This document shows positions 8,967 through 17,866 of a DNA stretch of 64,000 nucleotides, in pieces; the first letter of the stretch is position 1, and the number at the start of each line of letters is the position of its first letter. Source of the stretch: UBA5336 sp038745855 (lineage in GTDB: Bacteria > Pseudomonadota > Alphaproteobacteria > Caulobacterales > Hyphomonadaceae). Position numbers and translations under genes: made by a program. The notes under the pieces were generated by a model. The model saw only the letters and a list, made by a program, of their open reading frames with translations, made no database searches and was not told the DNA's origin. Where the stretch lies: positions 1 to 64,000 of the forward strand of contig JBCDLC010000010.1 of NCBI GenBank assembly GCA_038745855.1, read 5' to 3'.

Positions 8967-9857
8967 ATGCGCTTGCTGACATTTTCCCAAGGCGATGACC
9001 CCCAGCCCGGCGTACTGGTCGATGGCGGTTCGGCGATCGTGGGGCTTGGTCGTGACGCCGGGCGGTTAGAGCACTGGCTGGGGTGTGCGCCGGAAACGAT
9101 AGAGGCGGCGACTGCCGCGTCCCGCGAGGCCTGGAAACCGGTGCCGTTGGCTGATGTGAGACTACATGCGCCGATCCTTAGACCGGGCAAGATCCTGGGG
9201 ATTGGCCTGAACTACCAGGAGCACGCGGCCGAGAGCGTGAGTTTCGTGAAAGCGGACGCGGGCGGCGTTCAGAAATGGTTCAACAAGCAAGCAACTGCCG
9301 CGAACGGGCCGTTTGATCCTGTGGCCTTGCCGGCGGTCTCCGATCAACTGGACTATGAAGCAGAACTGGTCGTGGTCATTGGCAAGCGCGGGCGGCACGT
9401 ACCGGCGGACCGGGCGATGGAGATCATCGCGGGGTACACGTGCGGCTGTGATTACTCGGTGCGGGACTGGCAGCGCGCGAGCCCGACCATGATCATGGGA
9501 AAGGGGTTCGATACGCATGCGCCTTTCGGGCCGTGGATCGTGACGCCCGATGAAATGCCGCCACTCGATCAGGTGGGCATCCGAAGTTTCGTGAACGGCG
9601 TGCCCCGCCAAAACGGCCGAGCCGGCCAGATGATTCACGCTGTGCCCGAGCAGATCGCCCACCTTTCAGCAGCCTTCACTCTCGAGCCGGGCGATGTGAT
9701 TTTCACAGGCACCCCGGCCGGTGTTGGCGCAGCGATGGATCCGCCAACCTTTCTGTCGGTTGGAGACCGGGTGCGCGTCGAAGTTGATGGGATCGGCGCT
9801 ATCGAGAACGAAATCGCGGCAGAAGACGCGAAAGCGCGGATCGGGGATGACGGATGA
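8967..9857 (+). CDS. Fumarylacetoacetate hydrolase-family protein
   Basis: 296 residues from the ATG at 8967, which gives the usual MRLLTFSQGDDPQPGVL start; a longer frame from 8763 would overlap the divergent DUF262 gene. FAH-fold motifs: GIGLNYQEHAAE, DYEAELVVVIG with metal-binding acids, GCDYSVRDWQR, KGFDTHAPFGPWIV and GDVIFTGTPAGVG. Family members are Mg/Mn-dependent hydrolases, decarboxylases or isomerases of 2-keto acids (for example 2,4-diketo-3-deoxy-fuconate hydrolase or acylpyruvases); the exact substrate is open. It overlaps the next gene by 4 bases (ATGA). Confidence 0.9.
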   Translation: MRLLTFSQGDDPQPGVLVDGGSAIVGLGRDAGRLEHWLGCAPETIEAATAASREAWKPVPLADVRLHAPILRPGKILGIGLNYQEHAAESVSFVKADAGGVQKWFNKQATAANGPFDPVALPAVSDQLDYEAELVVVIGKRGRHVPADRAMEIIAGYTCGCDYSVRDWQRASPTMIMGKGFDTHAPFGPWIVTPDEMPPLDQVGIRSFVNGVPRQNGRAGQMIHAVPEQIAHLSAAFTLEPGDVIFTGTPAGVGAAMDPPTFLSVGDRVRVEVDGIGAIENEIAAEDAKARIGDDG

Positions 9858-10615
9858 TACGGTGGTTTGCGCTTGCAGGCGCTCTGCTCGTCGCGGCATG
9901 CTCGGCTGAGACGCCAAGCGCAGAAGCGCCCCGGCGCGGCGAAGAAAGGCAGGCTTCAACGCCGCCAGGGCCGTCCGAATTCGTTGTGCTGCCCTGCCAG
10001 GATGTTGCGCCCGGGACGCCGTGTGCGCTAGTGATGGCGGGCGGCAAATCGCTGGTATTCGGTGCGCCTGAGGGGATCACGGGCGCATTGGCGCGAGCCG
10101 GGGTAGGACAGCCCGATGCGGTCTTTCTGATTACCCTTGAAGGCGCCGGGCTCGAAGGACTTATGCGCCTACGGAACACCACTTGGATTGGGGGCAGAAC
10201 CTCACCGCTGCCGGTGGCAGGACCTGAAGGATCGGCGTTGGCACTGGCTTATCTCGACAAGGCGTTGGAGCAGGCGGACTCGCTGACATATGTGCAGCAC
10301 CAGCCCCCCGGCCGATTTGATTCCGCGCTGTTTGCTACGGTCGATGTAAAGGACGGAGCGCCGGTGACCGTCTTCGATACGGGTGATTTAAACGTCATCG
10401 CCACAGGCGGAAAATTTGGAAACGCGCACTATGCCGTTCGATATGGAGGGCGGTTGCTGGCCCTTCTCGGCTGTCCGTCGCCGAGCGAAAATCCCTTTGA
10501 TGGCGCCGATCCCGTCATTGCTTGTGAGACGGGCAATCGGATGGAAAACCCCTGGGGTGTGCCCGCAGAAGGATTGTGGATCAGCCGCCTGGGCGTAACC
10601 GCTGGGGGACCCTAG
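9854..10615 (+). CDS. Lipoprotein with degenerate metallo-beta-lactamase fold
   Basis: 253 residues with a lipobox (LLVAAC, Cys16), so envelope-anchored. The layout follows the MBL arylsulfatase/RNase Z type: a strand with GGKSLVFGAPEG where active enzymes have a DAGPG segment, then FLITLEGAGLEGL at residues 91-103 where they carry T-H-x-H-x-D-H, then TWIGGRTSPLPVAGPEG, a near-standard family block. All four metal-binding residues of the HxHxDH motif are replaced (T-L-E-G-A-G). The fold assignment is by eye; the inference is a pseudoenzyme that keeps the scaffold but not the di-metal site. Translationally coupled to the FAH gene. Confidence 0.6.
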   Translation: MIRWFALAGALLVAACSAETPSAEAPRRGEERQASTPPGPSEFVVLPCQDVAPGTPCALVMAGGKSLVFGAPEGITGALARAGVGQPDAVFLITLEGAGLEGLMRLRNTTWIGGRTSPLPVAGPEGSALALAYLDKALEQADSLTYVQHQPPGRFDSALFATVDVKDGAPVTVFDTGDLNVIATGGKFGNAHYAVRYGGRLLALLGCPSPSENPFDGADPVIACETGNRMENPWGVPAEGLWISRLGVTAGGP

Positions 10616-10732
10616 TTTCCTATACCCAAGTTTGGTAGAAGACCGTTGGCGTTCAGTCTTTGCTAACGTTCTTTCAAGGCTCACCGCGTCGGCACCTTCC
10701 CGTCGCCTTATCCACGGAAAGTGTTGGGAACG

Positions 10733-11956
10733 ATGCGTTATTTTCTGTTCCTGCTCTATGTTGTGCTCGGCATTGTCGTGGCCATGGCCGCGAATCAGAT
10801 GGGTGGTCTGGAAGTTCTGCCAGCGCTTGGTGTTGGCATCGCGCTGACACTTCTGATGGGCCAAATCCACCTCTTTGCTCAGCCCGTTTCGAATGAGGAG
10901 CATGAGGTTCGGCTGGCGGCCGTGGAAAATGCCCAGCGTGATCTCTACCAGCGTGCGGAAGTGTCCGATGCCCGGATGGAGGCGGCTGAGACGACACTCA
11001 AACATGAGCTGACCGAACGGCGCGACGCGCTGGTGGCAGAGATGAAACAGCTCGAAGGGCTCATCCAACGGTTAGGGGAGAATTTCCAGTCTTCGGAGAA
11101 GAACGGGAAAATCACCTCCATTGCTCCTGAGCAAGACAAGCTGCTCCGGGAAGTCCGTTCAGCGCTCGAACAAGGGCGGGTCGATCTCCACTTGCAACCG
11201 ATCGTGAGCCTGCCCCAGCGCAGGGTTGCCTTCTACGAAGGTTTGTCCCGGCTCCGGCGGACCGACGGCTCGCTCATCATGCCCGCCGAATTCATGGATG
11301 CGGCCCGCCGTGCCAGAATGCTCGGCGTCCTTGATACACTCAACCTTTTCCGATGTGTGCAGATTGTACGCAGACTGGCCGATCGCGATCGCCGGATCGG
11401 GATCTTCTGCAATATCTCGGCGGAATCCCTCGACGATGACAAGGTGTTCCCCTTCTTCCTCGACTTCATGTCGGAGAACCGCGATCTTTCGGGCGCGGTG
11501 ATCTTCGAATTATCCGCAGAGAACTTCGAGACCCGCTCGCGTCAGATGCGTGAAAACATGGACAAGCTCAGCGCAATGGGCTTCCGGTTCTCCGTCGATA
11601 ACGCGCCGACCGTGGCATTGGACCTGCCACGGCTGCAGGACGCGGGGGTCCGCTTCTGCAAGGTCGAGGGTGACAATCTGGCGGACCAGTTACGCAACTC
11701 GAACGGACCGCGACCCGTGTCTGCGCTCAATTCACGGATTGGCGGTGACGATGTTTCTGCGGTCTTCTCCCGCTATGGCGTAACGCTGGTCGCTGATCGG
11801 ATCGAAGACGAAGCAACCATCGTCGAGCTGCTTGAGTACGACATTCCTTTCGCCCAGGGCGATGTCATCGGACCTGCAAGGCCCATCAAGGCGTCATTGA
11901 TGGAAGAAACAGCGCCGACGCCAGATTTCATCCGCCGGGTCACAAATTTCGGCTAG
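10733..11956 (+). CDS. tipF: TipF-like membrane protein with degenerate EAL domain
   Basis: 407 residues from the ATG at 10733 (GTG at 10721 is possible). Two membrane helices (about 3-20 and 28-43), a charged coiled coil (about 50-120), then an EAL-type domain. The signature reads EGL (FYEGLSRLRR), the DDFG-equivalent reads VDNAP, and the QGY-equivalent reads AQGDVIG, so phosphodiesterase activity is doubtful. This architecture matches TipF of Caulobacter, a c-di-GMP-binding protein that positions the flagellum. The name is inferred from architecture. If right, it senses rather than degrades c-di-GMP. It ends 4 bases inside the convergent xerD. Confidence 0.7.
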   Translation: MRYFLFLLYVVLGIVVAMAANQMGGLEVLPALGVGIALTLLMGQIHLFAQPVSNEEHEVRLAAVENAQRDLYQRAEVSDARMEAAETTLKHELTERRDALVAEMKQLEGLIQRLGENFQSSEKNGKITSIAPEQDKLLREVRSALEQGRVDLHLQPIVSLPQRRVAFYEGLSRLRRTDGSLIMPAEFMDAARRARMLGVLDTLNLFRCVQIVRRLADRDRRIGIFCNISAESLDDDKVFPFFLDFMSENRDLSGAVIFELSAENFETRSRQMRENMDKLSAMGFRFSVDNAPTVALDLPRLQDAGVRFCKVEGDNLADQLRNSNGPRPVSALNSRIGGDDVSAVFSRYGVTLVADRIEDEATIVELLEYDIPFAQGDVIGPARPIKASLMEETAPTPDFIRRVTNFG

Positions 11957-12867
11957 CCTGTCTTTGCCAGTGGATGGGCGGAGTTCAGGAGTTCGGCCAA
12001 TTCGTCCGTGAGCACGTGGGTGTAAATCTGGGTCGTCGAAATATCGGCATGACCCAACAGCATCTGCACACTTCGCAGGTCCGCGCCGCCTTGGAGCAGA
12101 TGGGTCGCGTAGGCGTGGCGCAAGGCGTGCGGGTGGACGCGGCCTGGCGATAGGCCGGCATCAGCGCCAAGCTTATCAAGCATCTGTCCCAGTCGGCGCC
12201 GTGTGAGGTGGCCAGCCTTTCCGCTCGAAGGGAATACGAATTTGGCCGCCCGCGTTCCTGCATCCCCGTCAGGAAGCGTGTCTTCGCGCACCTCGAGCCA
12301 TGCCGTGAGGGCGTCAAGCGCCGGGCGGCCAAGCGGGCAAAGCCTGTCTTTCCCCCCTTTGCCGCGCACCGTAATGGATGCGGTTTCCCAATCCCCTTGT
12401 CGCTGTCTTGGCAATGCGCCGACGGGCAGCGCCACCAGCTCGCTGGCGCGTAGACCGGCACTGTAGAGTAGCTCCACGAGGCACGTCAGGCGCAGATCAC
12501 TGCCACAGGCGCTGATCAGCTTTTTCACATCTTCGCGCGATAGGACGTCTGGCACTTCGCGCCGGTTCAGGGGACTATCAATTCCCGCTGTCGGGTCACC
12601 TGTCCGGTCGCCTTCCTGGAACAGGAACCGGAAAAAGCGCCGAAGGGCTGAGAGTTTCCGTGCCGATGTACTGGGGGCAAACCCTCGGTCGGCATAGGAC
12701 TTCAGGAGCGCGGTGATATCGGATCGGCTGGCCTCGACCAGGCCGCCAGACAAGCTGTCCGAGGCCTCCTCAAGATCGCGGCGATAGGCGAGAAGTGTGT
12801 TCAGCGCAGCGCCGCGCTCAACACTCATCACTTCGAGGAAGGCTTCGATACGGGTCTGGTCTCTCAT
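11953..12867 (-). CDS. xerD: Site-specific tyrosine recombinase XerD
   Basis: 304 residues: an N-terminal SAM-like core-binding domain, then the tyrosine recombinase catalytic domain. Catalytic residues are visible: Arg in YSAGLRASELVAL, Lys in RGKGGKDRLCPL, the H-x-x-R box HPHALRHAYATHLL, and GHADISTTQIYTHV with His and the nucleophilic Tyr. XerD works with XerC at dif to resolve chromosome dimers. Its setting beside aroK-aroB is chromosomal, which argues for the housekeeping recombinase and against a phage integrase. Confidence 0.92.
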   Translation of the reverse strand: MRDQTRIEAFLEVMSVERGAALNTLLAYRRDLEEASDSLSGGLVEASRSDITALLKSYADRGFAPSTSARKLSALRRFFRFLFQEGDRTGDPTAGIDSPLNRREVPDVLSREDVKKLISACGSDLRLTCLVELLYSAGLRASELVALPVGALPRQRQGDWETASITVRGKGGKDRLCPLGRPALDALTAWLEVREDTLPDGDAGTRAAKFVFPSSGKAGHLTRRRLGQMLDKLGADAGLSPGRVHPHALRHAYATHLLQGGADLRSVQMLLGHADISTTQIYTHVLTDELAELLNSAHPLAKTG

Positions 12868-12903
12868 GGACGCCAGGGTGCGCCCGGACCGTTTAAGGAA
12901 GCC

Positions 12904-14613
12904 CTAGCGGAGACTTTTCCAGTACCCCGTCGCTTCCAGCGCAAGTGTGCGCGCCGCGTCGCCTGCCTCAATATCGCGGAGCGCTTCTATCAGGACAACG
13001 AGGTCGAGAGGGGCGATCTGGGCGGGATCCCCGCTGGTGAGGCCAATGACGCCGAGCACCACTTCACCCGCACCATCCGCTTCAGCGGCGGCGCCGATGG
13101 AAACCAGCGTCCACTCATTGATCTCCCGCGGCGGCGTATCGAGGCTTGCCATCATCGCACGGGCCTCGGCGCTGGCTGCAATGTCGAAAGCTGTCCAGGC
13201 TGCAAAGAGTTGGGCAGCGGCCCGTTGTTTGCCTGTTGTATCTGCGGCCGAGGCGATGGCGTCGGCAACAGGGGCCGCATCCTGCTTCCGCACACCGCCG
13301 CGTGCCAGGAGGATGAGCCCTTCGGTCCAGGCCTGAAGGAAAGGATCGGGCTCTGCAGCGCCTTCTATCGTGGTGAGCCTGTGCCAGGTCGCCGCCAGAC
13401 CCGGATCGCCGGCGGCAATGGCTGCGCGGGCGAAGGTCAGTGCATGGGTAGAAGTGGCGGCGCTTTTCTGCAGCGCTTCCAAGTCCGCAGCGAGCAGCCT
13501 CGAGACAGCTGCAAAGCGGGCCGCATCTCCGGTGGCCGAAGCGATGGCGCTTGCCAAATAGTCGGCCCGAACGGCGGGATCGACGGATTTCACTCCCGCG
13601 TCGGCGTTATCATCCGGCGGGGACTCGTTTCCATTTCCAGACGCTTCACCACCCTCAGCCGCGCTCCCATCGACCTCATTCCTATCAGCGTTGACGACAC
13701 GGCCGGGTGCCAGCGCGACTTCGATCGGCCGGGAGGGCTGGTAGTCTTCTCGATCAAGCAGGGTTGCGAAGAGATCGCGGTGGAACTCTGCTGAAATCAG
13801 GGCGGCTTCCGACGCGATGCCAGCGGCCTGCACACGCAGGGTGATGGGCAGGCTCTCACGCCGGGCCATGGCTGCGGAAAGGTCGCCCCGACTGGACGCC
13901 ACGAAGGTATCGCCTGTCTCTAAACCGGCCGCTTCCGAAAGGGCGAGATTCAAGCCCGTATCGTAGCGCGCGTCGGGACGAGTTTCTTCATCGCCGGCGG
14001 TGGCGGCGAAGACCGCGCTGTAGAACCAGTCGTCCTCGACGCCTTGGGCGCCTGCAATTTCCGCTGCGAGTTCGGCTCCGGCGGCATCCTCGACAAGGAG
14101 CGCGCAGACCGTGCGTAGTTTGGCCCAGAACGCACCCTCAAGGGCACGGCCTTCGCCCCGGCTGCAGGCGGTGGCCTGGTTTCCGAGGGCCAGTTGCAAA
14201 TCGACCGACAAGGCTTCCGCATCGAGACCGGTTGGATTCTCGGAAAGCTGGCCGAGAAGGTCCGCGGCAGCCTCAGCTTCCCCGATCTCGAACATAATGC
14301 GCGCACGTTGGGCGAGGACCTGTTCGGCGTTCTCGCCGCTCGGCCGGGCAGCAGGTGACAGCACGACCCGGCGCAGAAGCGAACGCTCTGCCGGGGTCAG
14401 CGGGGAGGTACGGACCTTCTCCATAAGCGACAAAAGATCGCCTGTTCGGGAAGCCTTCCACATATCGGTGGGCATGGCCGTTTCGTCGCCGGATAGGTAG
14501 CCGGTGCCGAAGGGATCGACATCGCCGATACCGCCGACCTCGACCTGGGAATGGGCGCAAAGCGGCAGCATGGTCGCGACCGACGCAGACAACAAGCAAG
14601 CCCTAAAGACCAT
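12904..14613 (-). CDS. Large secreted alanine-rich protein of unknown function
   Basis: 569 residues from the ATG at 14613 (a GTG three bases earlier is the alternative). The N-terminal hydrophobic stretch ACLLSASVATMLPLCAHSQ looks like a signal peptide, giving a periplasmic or surface protein. The rest is helical and alanine/glutamate-rich, resembling TPR-like solenoid repeats, with a low-complexity acidic/Gly/Asn linker around residues 320-345 (EGGEASGNGNESPPDDNAD). I recognise no enzyme family. It overlaps the small membrane protein gene upstream by 11 bases and lies before xerD on the same strand. Confidence 0.75.
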   Translation of the reverse strand: MVFRACLLSASVATMLPLCAHSQVEVGGIGDVDPFGTGYLSGDETAMPTDMWKASRTGDLLSLMEKVRTSPLTPAERSLLRRVVLSPAARPSGENAEQVLAQRARIMFEIGEAEAAADLLGQLSENPTGLDAEALSVDLQLALGNQATACSRGEGRALEGAFWAKLRTVCALLVEDAAGAELAAEIAGAQGVEDDWFYSAVFAATAGDEETRPDARYDTGLNLALSEAAGLETGDTFVASSRGDLSAAMARRESLPITLRVQAAGIASEAALISAEFHRDLFATLLDREDYQPSRPIEVALAPGRVVNADRNEVDGSAAEGGEASGNGNESPPDDNADAGVKSVDPAVRADYLASAIASATGDAARFAAVSRLLAADLEALQKSAATSTHALTFARAAIAAGDPGLAATWHRLTTIEGAAEPDPFLQAWTEGLILLARGGVRKQDAAPVADAIASAADTTGKQRAAAQLFAAWTAFDIAASAEARAMMASLDTPPREINEWTLVSIGAAAEADGAGEVVLGVIGLTSGDPAQIAPLDLVVLIEALRDIEAGDAARTLALEATGYWKSLR

Positions 14614-14737
14614 CACGGATCTCCAGGGTGACCCTGCCGGGCTCGGGTTTGTTTGCTTCCGCCTTGCCAGCCAGCCAATACGCCAGTCCGAAAATACCGG
14701 CCGCGATAACTACGAGAAAGATCAGCCATTTACGCAT
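14603..14737 (-). CDS. 44-residue single-pass membrane protein
   Basis: A short frame starting MRKWLIFLVVIAAGIF at 14737, preceded by AGGGAAA about 6 bases upstream. One membrane helix (about residues 4-24) is followed by a lysine/glutamate tail. A longer in-frame ORF (from 14854) lacks a comparable ribosome binding site and would overlap aroK on the other strand. It overlaps the start of the large secreted protein, so the two are probably co-translated and may work together in the envelope. No family recognised. Confidence 0.6.
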   Translation of the reverse strand: MRKWLIFLVVIAAGIFGLAYWLAGKAEANKPEPGRVTLEIRDGL

Positions 14738-14840
14738 GTTTGTTTCCCTACGGTCACAGGTGGGGTTGGCCATCCCTGTCGAAAGCGTTGCCCGATGTGC
14801 GACCAGCATATAGGACAGAGTCAGAGGTAGCGGAAAGACC

Positions 14841-15413
14841 ATGGGCGCAGACACACATTCGCTGGCAAAACCCGGCAGAAAAGAGGCGCCCTATGCCAAT
14901 CGAACCATTGCCCTCGTCGGATTGATGGGTGCGGGCAAGTCGACGGTTGGTAAACGCTTGGCCGATGCCTTGGGCCGAACCTTCCGCGACAGTGACGATG
15001 AGATCGAGAAAGCAGCGGGCCTCTCGGTTTCAGATATCTTCGCGATACACGGCGAGCCGGAGTTTCGGCGCGGGGAGCGCCGGGTCCTCGAACGTCTCCT
15101 GGCCGGAACACCGCACGTATTGGCGACCGGGGGCGGCGCATTCCTCGATCCCAACACTCGTGCACTCATGCGGGAGCAGGCCGTTACCGTCTGGCTGAAC
15201 GCAGATCTCGATACGCTCTGGAAACGGGTCCAGAAACGCGATACGCGCCCGCTATTGAGGGTCGAGGATCCGCGGCGCTTTCTGGAGCGATTGATGGATG
15301 AACGCTCGCCAATCTACGCGCAGGCCGACCTGTCAATCACAAGCGCAGATGGCCCGCACAGGGATACGGTTCAACTCATCATCGACGCCCTGGAGACATG
15401 GACGCCGCAATGA
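14841..15413 (+). CDS. aroK: Shikimate kinase
   Basis: 190 residues; phosphorylates shikimate in the fifth step of chorismate synthesis. It has the P-loop GLMGAGKSTVGKRLADALG near residue 31, the DSDDEIE shikimate-binding block, ATGGGAF, and the lid region KRDTRPLL. The first ~23 residues before RTIALVGLMG are an extension often seen in alphaproteobacteria. Its stop overlaps the aroB start (ATGA at 15410), indicating coupled translation with the second step of the same pathway. Confidence 0.95.
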   Translation: MGADTHSLAKPGRKEAPYANRTIALVGLMGAGKSTVGKRLADALGRTFRDSDDEIEKAAGLSVSDIFAIHGEPEFRRGERRVLERLLAGTPHVLATGGGAFLDPNTRALMREQAVTVWLNADLDTLWKRVQKRDTRPLLRVEDPRRFLERLMDERSPIYAQADLSITSADGPHRDTVQLIIDALETWTPQ

Positions 15414-16546
15414 CCCTGCCAGAAAACACCACCCGAACCGTGCGCGTCGGCCTCGGTGCACGCAGCTATGATATTCGCATCGGCCCGGGCTTGATCAGCG
15501 CCCTGGGATTGGCGCTCTCACCGTTGGCCAAACGGCCTTTGGTCTTTATCGTCACGGATGAGACGGTCTGCGCCCTCCATCTGTCCGCCGTGCAAGACAG
15601 CATACGTCAAGCAGGGCTTGAACCAAAGGCCTTAACCGTACCCCCGGGGGAACCTGCGAAAGCGTTTTCGCACCTTGAAGATATTCTAGGCTGGCTTCTC
15701 GAGAACGGTGCCGAACGCTCCGATCTTCTTATTGCGCTCGGCGGTGGAGTCGTCGGTGACCTCGCGGGGCTTGCCGCATCCCTTATGAAGCGGGGTATGA
15801 CGCTTGTGCAGGTGCCGACCACGCTGCTCGCGCAGGTCGACAGTTCCGTGGGTGGCAAGACAGCGATCAACACGCGCCATGGCAAGAACCTGGTTGGGAC
15901 ATTCTACCAGCCGCGCCTGGTGCTCGCCGACACTGATACGCTCGCAACACTGCCTGATCGCGAGCGCGCGGCCGGGTATGCGGAAGTCGTGAAGTACGGT
16001 CTAATCGACGATCTCGAGTTCTTTGAATGGTTGGAAGGTGCGGGCGGTGATGTCCTGTCGCTCAAGCCGGAAGCTATTGCGCGCGCGGTTGAAGTGTCAT
16101 GCGCAGCCAAGGCGCGGATCGTCGCCCAGGATGAGCGGGAGGGCGGGGTTCGGGCACTCCTCAATCTTGGCCACACCTTCGGTCACGCCCTCGAAGCAGA
16201 GAATAGCTACAGGCCAAACCTGCTGCATGGGGAAGCCATTGCCTGCGGCATGGTTCTGGCCCTCGAATACTCAACGCGTTTAGGCCTTGCTCCGGGCAAC
16301 CATTCCCAGCGGGCGGCAGACGTACTCGAGCGGGCAGGCCTTACAACCGCTCTGCCGCGGCTTGCCGGTGGCCCTTATCCAGCCGATCGCCTGGTGCACC
16401 ATATGCGTCAGGACAAAAAAGCGAGGGCCGGCCGCGTGCCTTTGATCCTTTCGCGCGGGATCGGGAAGGCCTTCATCCAGACAGATGCGGACCTCGCCGA
16501 CGTGGAGGCCTTCCTGACTGGCATCAATGCGAGCACGGTGGGCTAG
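15410..16546 (+). CDS. aroB: 3-dehydroquinate synthase
   Basis: 378 residues from the ATG at 15410, which forms an ATGA overlap with aroK; an ATG at 15398 would add four residues. Converts DAHP to 3-dehydroquinate with NAD+ and a divalent metal. Signatures: LLIALGGGVVGDLAGLAAS, DSSVGGKTAINTRHGKNLVGTFYQP, and NLGHTFGHALE with the metal-binding histidines. Classic aroK-aroB operon; a CNNM/CorC gene starts 3 bases later and may be co-transcribed. Confidence 0.96.
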   Translation: MTLPENTTRTVRVGLGARSYDIRIGPGLISALGLALSPLAKRPLVFIVTDETVCALHLSAVQDSIRQAGLEPKALTVPPGEPAKAFSHLEDILGWLLENGAERSDLLIALGGGVVGDLAGLAASLMKRGMTLVQVPTTLLAQVDSSVGGKTAINTRHGKNLVGTFYQPRLVLADTDTLATLPDRERAAGYAEVVKYGLIDDLEFFEWLEGAGGDVLSLKPEAIARAVEVSCAAKARIVAQDEREGGVRALLNLGHTFGHALEAENSYRPNLLHGEAIACGMVLALEYSTRLGLAPGNHSQRAADVLERAGLTTALPRLAGGPYPADRLVHHMRQDKKARAGRVPLILSRGIGKAFIQTDADLADVEAFLTGINASTVG

Positions 16547-16549
16547 ACC

Positions 16550-17845
16550 ATGATTATCGGAACGATTGTCGCCGTTGTTTTCCTGTTGGCTTTGTCGGGC
16601 TTCTTCTCGGGCTCGGAAACATCGCTGACGGCCGCATCGAGGGCGCGGATGCACGCCTTGGAAAAGGATGGCGATCCGCGCGCCGCGCGCGTCAACCATC
16701 TGATCCTCGACAAGGAAGGCCTGATCGGTGCCATCCTGCTTGGCAACAATCTGGTGAATATTCTTGCGTCAGCCCTGACCACATCCCTGTTCATCAGCCT
16801 GTTTGGCCCCGGCGGAATGGCTACGGCCATCGCTACGGCGGTGATGACGATTCTCGTTCTAGTGTTCGCCGAAGTCCTGCCGAAGACCTATGCGATCACC
16901 CGACCGGACCAGATGGCGATGAGCGTTGCCCGTCCGATTGGTTGGTTGGTCCGCGGCGTCGGCTGGATCGTGAAGGGCATACAAGCGATCGTAAACACCA
17001 CCCTCGCGATCCTTGGCGTCAAGGACCCGGGCGACGCGCCGACGTCGGATGAAGAAATCCGCGGTGTCCTCGATCTGCATCACGCCGAGGGTGGAATAGA
17101 CCCCAAGGATCGGAATCGGCTCGTGGGCGCGCTCGATCTCAAGGAGATGTCGATCGAGGAGGTGATGATCCACCGGAAAAATATCACCATGCTGGATGCG
17201 GACCTGCCTACGCGGGATCTCGTGATGAAAGCCCTGTCGAGCCCCCATACACGCCTGCCATTCTATCGAGGCGACCAGGAAGAGATCATCGGCGTTCTCC
17301 ATGCCAAGGACCTTCTACGCGCGATTGCTCCCCTTCGCGGCGAACTCGAAACCGTTGATATCGAGGATATTCTGCGTCCGCCGTGGTTCATTCCAGAAAC
17401 GACCTCGGTGCAGGATCAGCTCGATAAGTTTCTGAAAAAGCGAAACCACTTTGCTCTGGTGGTGGATGAGTACGGCGCGCTCCAGGGACTGGTGACGTTG
17501 GAAGATATCCTCGAGGAGATCGTCGGCGACATCCGAGACGAGCACGATGTGGTCGTCCAGGGGGTCAGGCCCCAGCCCGATAAATCCGTCAATGTGGACG
17601 GCTGGGTCACGATCCGCGATCTCAACCGAGCCACGGGATGGACCCTGCCGGACGAGGAGGCGGTGACGGTGGCGGGGCTTGTGATCCACGAAGCCCAGAC
17701 CATCCCTGAGCCCGGGCAGAGCTTTGTGTTCCATGGCCACCGCTTCGACGTGCTCCGCCGGATGCGAAACCAGATTACTGGCCTCAAGGTTCGCCCCGTG
17801 GAGGCGGATGAGGAAACTGGCGAAGAAGCGTTTGCCGCACAGTGA
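16550..17845 (+). CDS. CNNM/CorC-HlyC family transporter-like membrane protein
   Basis: 431 residues in the DUF21-CBS pair-CorC_HlyC order. The DUF21 membrane part (1-150) includes SGFFSGSETSLTAASRARMH and GNNLVNILASALTTSL. Two CBS motifs follow, including EEVMIHRKNITMLD and a second block ending VVDEYGALQGLVTLEDILEEIVGDI. The C-terminal CorC/HlyC domain spans about 340-420. Family members are linked to Mg2+ or other cation homeostasis in the inner membrane. Located 3 bases after aroB and about 20 bases before rimM. Confidence 0.9.
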   Translation: MIIGTIVAVVFLLALSGFFSGSETSLTAASRARMHALEKDGDPRAARVNHLILDKEGLIGAILLGNNLVNILASALTTSLFISLFGPGGMATAIATAVMTILVLVFAEVLPKTYAITRPDQMAMSVARPIGWLVRGVGWIVKGIQAIVNTTLAILGVKDPGDAPTSDEEIRGVLDLHHAEGGIDPKDRNRLVGALDLKEMSIEEVMIHRKNITMLDADLPTRDLVMKALSSPHTRLPFYRGDQEEIIGVLHAKDLLRAIAPLRGELETVDIEDILRPPWFIPETTSVQDQLDKFLKKRNHFALVVDEYGALQGLVTLEDILEEIVGDIRDEHDVVVQGVRPQPDKSVNVDGWVTIRDLNRATGWTLPDEEAVTVAGLVIHEAQTIPEPGQSFVFHGHRFDVLRRMRNQITGLKVRPVEADEETGEEAFAAQ

Positions 17846-17866
17846 TCGGTCGGTTTGGATGGCTTT

